The notes under the pieces are model-generated. The model saw nothing but the letters and a program-made list of their open reading frames with translations. It had not been told where the DNA came from and did not search any database. A stretch of 64,000 bases of DNA from Perca fluviatilis (lineage: Eukaryota > Chordata > Actinopteri > Perciformes > Percidae): contig NC_053128.1 in NCBI RefSeq assembly GCF_010015445.1, positions 6,032,627-6,096,626 on the forward strand. The letters are read 5' to 3'. Each line of letters starts with the position of its first letter. Position 1 is the first letter of the stretch. The translations under genes and the position numbers were made by a program. Positions 61,102-64,000 of the stretch are shown here, one piece after another.

Positions 61102-62939
61102 AGTGATTTCACATAATTCTGAGGCATATGGCCACTTGTCTACTTGTTTGTTCATCAATTTGAATTTGATTAGACATTCAAGAATCGTTAATAATGAAGA
61201 ACTACATAATCAAAGGATCAATGTAAGGGAACTTTTTTGTAGATATATTTTGTAGATTTTGTTTAAAGAGCTTGGGAAAGAAGACAAAGTACTTTGTTTG
61301 TAATGTTATATGTAAGACGTTCATGTGGGCTAGGCAACTGTATGTGTACAACACAATACATTTATTAAATAACTATACTGTATGTTTTTAAGGGAAGTTG
61401 ATGTTGAATTTACAGTTAAGGAGAGAATGAAGCTCCTGTCAGTGTCTTTAAATTGTGAAAAGCAAAGAAAAAAAGCACCAGATCATCACAGCATCCCTGA
61501 CCTGCTTGTGAAAGGAACCTAGGAAACAATAGAGAATAATATATATATTTTTAAATTCTATATCATTATTTTCAGCATTTTAATTTTTCATATTTTATGT
61601 CTTTGTATTCACATCAGCTGGTTTGAAGAATGAGATCAATACCACCTTGTGTTTGATGTCTTGAACAAGAATTGGTATGATTCTGCTCTTAACCGCCATA
61701 ATTTGTACACCGGAGGGCAGAGCGATTCCAATCCAAAAGCTGCTTGATGATAAATATTTTATTTCTGCGTGTGTCAATAAATGACTCCCCAACAATGAGT
61801 TCATGTGAACTCATTCTGTTTACAGATGATCTCAGTGAGGATATTGATGGATTGTTTATGAGCAGTTGATGGGAGATGAATTGGTTTAGTGGCGTAGCAT
61901 CCGCTCTGTGTGTCAGAGCTGCTGCTCATAATAACGCCTCACATGATTGACAGCTGGCCGTCTTTAGCCTGTGATCCATATAGGGGAGAATAAATGCGGA
62001 TGGAAACCTTGTAACCCCAGTTTCCAGCTGTTGGAAAGTTGGTTTAAGTTTGTTTCAGTATGTATTCATTAGGTTTTGAAGGCTGATCCAACCCTGAAAC
62101 GTTAATGTTGATTAATTTCATGACAAAATATTTTATTACCATAAACTGTTCAGAAAACTCTCCATTTTAGTGTTTTCAAGGACACTCTAATGTCTGAGAT
62201 TTGTGATTTATTTGCTGTATAGCACGGCAGTACTGACCTCTGCTGTCAGACAATCACACCCAGAACACATTCATTATTCAAACATGGACATAGTGAAAAG
62301 GATGATTCCTATTTTTAAAACAAAAGGTTGTTGTTCAGATGCTGAAGTGTTCTTAAATGCACCGACAGGAAGATCAAAATGATCTCTGTAACACTGCAAC
62401 TCTGTGACTGGCCTGGTTTGTTTGTTGACACCTGGTGTTTCTGCTGGTAACAGCAGGTCAGATTTTGTTTTCCCCAGCACACATTAACAATGGCTCAGTT
62501 CTATTTAAGAGTCGCAGTTAGCCATGACTGTGAAAATTAAACAGCTAAATGGAATTCAGTCATTCATTTTCATTTCCCTTCTGCGACATGTCAAAATGAC
62601 CTCTGTTCAAGGAAGCATGCGCATCAAGGCGTTAAAGACACATTATCACATAGTGTCAAGATCATTTATACTGTATATGGACATTTAGAATTTAATTGGA
62701 GATAAAGAAACTTGCTAGAAACAAGTAAAATTCATAAAATTATCTTGTTCCTGGCTACACAGTTTGAATCCTGGTCAGGAAGGGCCTACCATGTCTCCTA
62801 TGTTAAGAGGGAAACATTATTGCTGCCTGGATTTTGTTGAGTGACAGCATTTTCTTTTTCCATTTTAGGGAGTGCTTGGGGTGGGGGTTGGGCAGGCTTT
62901 TATCACTGGAGACCAGATTCATATCTGAGTCCTGTGTGT

Positions 62940-63562
62940 CTTTAGGTTTAGGCAACAAAAGCATTTTAGTTAAAGTTTAGGAAAGATGAGAAAGCCTGTC
63001 ATCGCCAGGACTACAAATACGTATTAGTCTGGAACCTCTCAGTTCATTTTCGATTTACAAGGGGTCAGAACAAAATGCCTCTGGATGCAATTGGATAGAC
63101 CTACAACCAAAGAGAGCAAGGAAACGTGTGACGTGGAACTGAGCGACATAGCGGGAAGCAGGAAAAAAAATGGCGGCCTTGTCACAAACCTTCTTAAATT
63201 ACAGCTAAACGCTATACTAAACTGTGGCGATATTCATGGTAGAAGTGCAGCTAAACTCTATTAAGGCCTCTTTACAGTCACTGCACACGACCTGGCGCAT
63301 GCCAATGTGACGTCAAAATGATGTAGATCTTGCTGGCGCGCCAGGATTTGAAGTTGCGCACCACTCTATTTTTTTCAGCGCTGCACGACAAAGCGGAAAC
63401 AGGAAGCATGGACGAGTTTGAGTGCAACCGGATGCCAGGACTCTCAGAGTGACTGCAAGTCTCTCTTGTAAACTTACTGGGTTAAGATGAGTTCTTTTAT
63501 GGTGATCCATATAGGGGAGAATAAATATGACGAAGTAGGTCATCGAATCAAATCGAGACATT
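62940..63562. other. Repeat-derived intergenic sequence
   Basis: TCTTTAGGTTTAGGCAACAA near 62939 is a phrase common in fish dispersed repeats. At 63290-63430 sequence with GGCGCGCC and CATGGACGAGTTTGAG might be an element remnant. No reading frame is maintained. Confidence 0.4.
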
Positions 63563-64000
63563 GATTCAATTCAATTTTAATTCAATTTTATTTATAGTAT
63601 CAAATCATAACATAAGTTATCTCGAGACACTTTACAGATAGAGTAGGTCTAGACCACACTCTATATTTTACAAAGACCCAACAATTCCAACAATTCCAGT
63701 AATTCCCTCAAGAGCAAGCAGTGCGACAGTGGCGAGGAAAAACTCCCTCTTGGGAAGAAACCTCGGACAGACCCAGGCTCTTGGTAGGCGGTGTCTGACG
63801 AGCCGGTTGGGGGTGTGATGAACAGTGGCGTAGTAGTCGACATTAATAATGGAACAGTGACTGGATGTAGCGGGAAGCTGCAGGGTTCAGCAGGATGCAG
63901 CATGACATTGCAGGGCATCGCTGAGCTCAGCAGGGAGTGCAGCAGGACCAGCGCCGCAGCTGCAAACAAGGTCTTGGTACCAACGTTCTCCAAGGAAATA
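63563..64000 (-). mobile_element. L2-like retrotransposon tail, minus strand, cut by window edge
   Basis: Starts with ATTCAATTCAATTTTAATTC, then TCGAGACACTTTACAGATAG and GTCTAGACCACACTCTATAT and AGTGGCGAGGAAAAACTCCC, the reverse complement of the same tail family as 14861-15082. Extends to the window end. Confidence 0.75.

Noticed and set aside
63661..63993. 110-codon minus-strand ORF with a hydrophobic start, looking like a signal peptide
   Set aside because: It lies in a retrotransposon tail family; the Leu-rich end comes from repeated AATTCC-type sequence.

Overview
The window is nuclear DNA of a teleost fish, probably a percomorph. The evidence is a vertebrate gene with GT-AG introns, very dense CA/GT microsatellites, and fish-type SINEs, L2-like LINE tails and many short non-autonomous DNA transposons. 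No bacterial, viral or organellar genes were seen.

The one gene I can support is the 3' part of wdr7 (WD repeat domain 7, rabconnectin-3 beta) on the + strand. Eight exons (1171-1398, 10477-10663, 17755-17872, 20783-20932, 21194-21276, 25293-25392, 36051-36155, 38560-38763) join in frame into the last 390 residues plus stop. All intron phases agree and every junction is GT-AG. The first exon begins inside a codon, so the gene continues to the left of the window. The protein partners DMXL-type rabconnectin-3 alpha in V-ATPase assembly and vesicle acidification. A 3' UTR of about 0.65 kb or 3.3 kb follows; the distal poly(A) signal at 42031 is followed at once by a GT microsatellite that could act as its GU-rich downstream element.

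The introns (0.26-10.7 kb) are filled with microsatellites and transposon remnants. Intron 3 (17873-20782) holds a nest: an inverted-repeat element hit by a hAT-like element with an 8-bp target duplication, which holds a second inverted-repeat element, which holds a hAT-like MITE with its own 8-bp duplication. Intron 5 holds a MITE split by a PIF/Harbinger-like fragment with a frameshifted Myb/SANT-like ORF and a (TA)n tract. The last intron has a long (CA)n tract starting 8 nt past the 5' splice site and a complementary (GT)n tract about 1.1 kb further on.

From about 42.3 kb to the end I see no host gene, only repeats. The most striking object is a foldback-type element at 43048-45253. Its 630-750 bp inverted arms are mostly a 20-bp minisatellite, and they flank a GC-rich core. 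It lies directly against a 503-bp piggyBac-like MITE (42541-43043), and the two share a single TTAA. Further on are an L2-like LINE fragment, more TTAA-flanked MITEs, a 29-bp minisatellite next to a perfect hairpin (54581-55239), a 430-440 bp direct duplication (52982-53421 and 59507-59936), a minus-strand tRNA-derived SINE and an L2-like tail at the right edge.

Family names and homology come from memory of sequence patterns, not from a search. Target-site duplications, inverted repeats, splice junctions and frames were read directly from the sequence.
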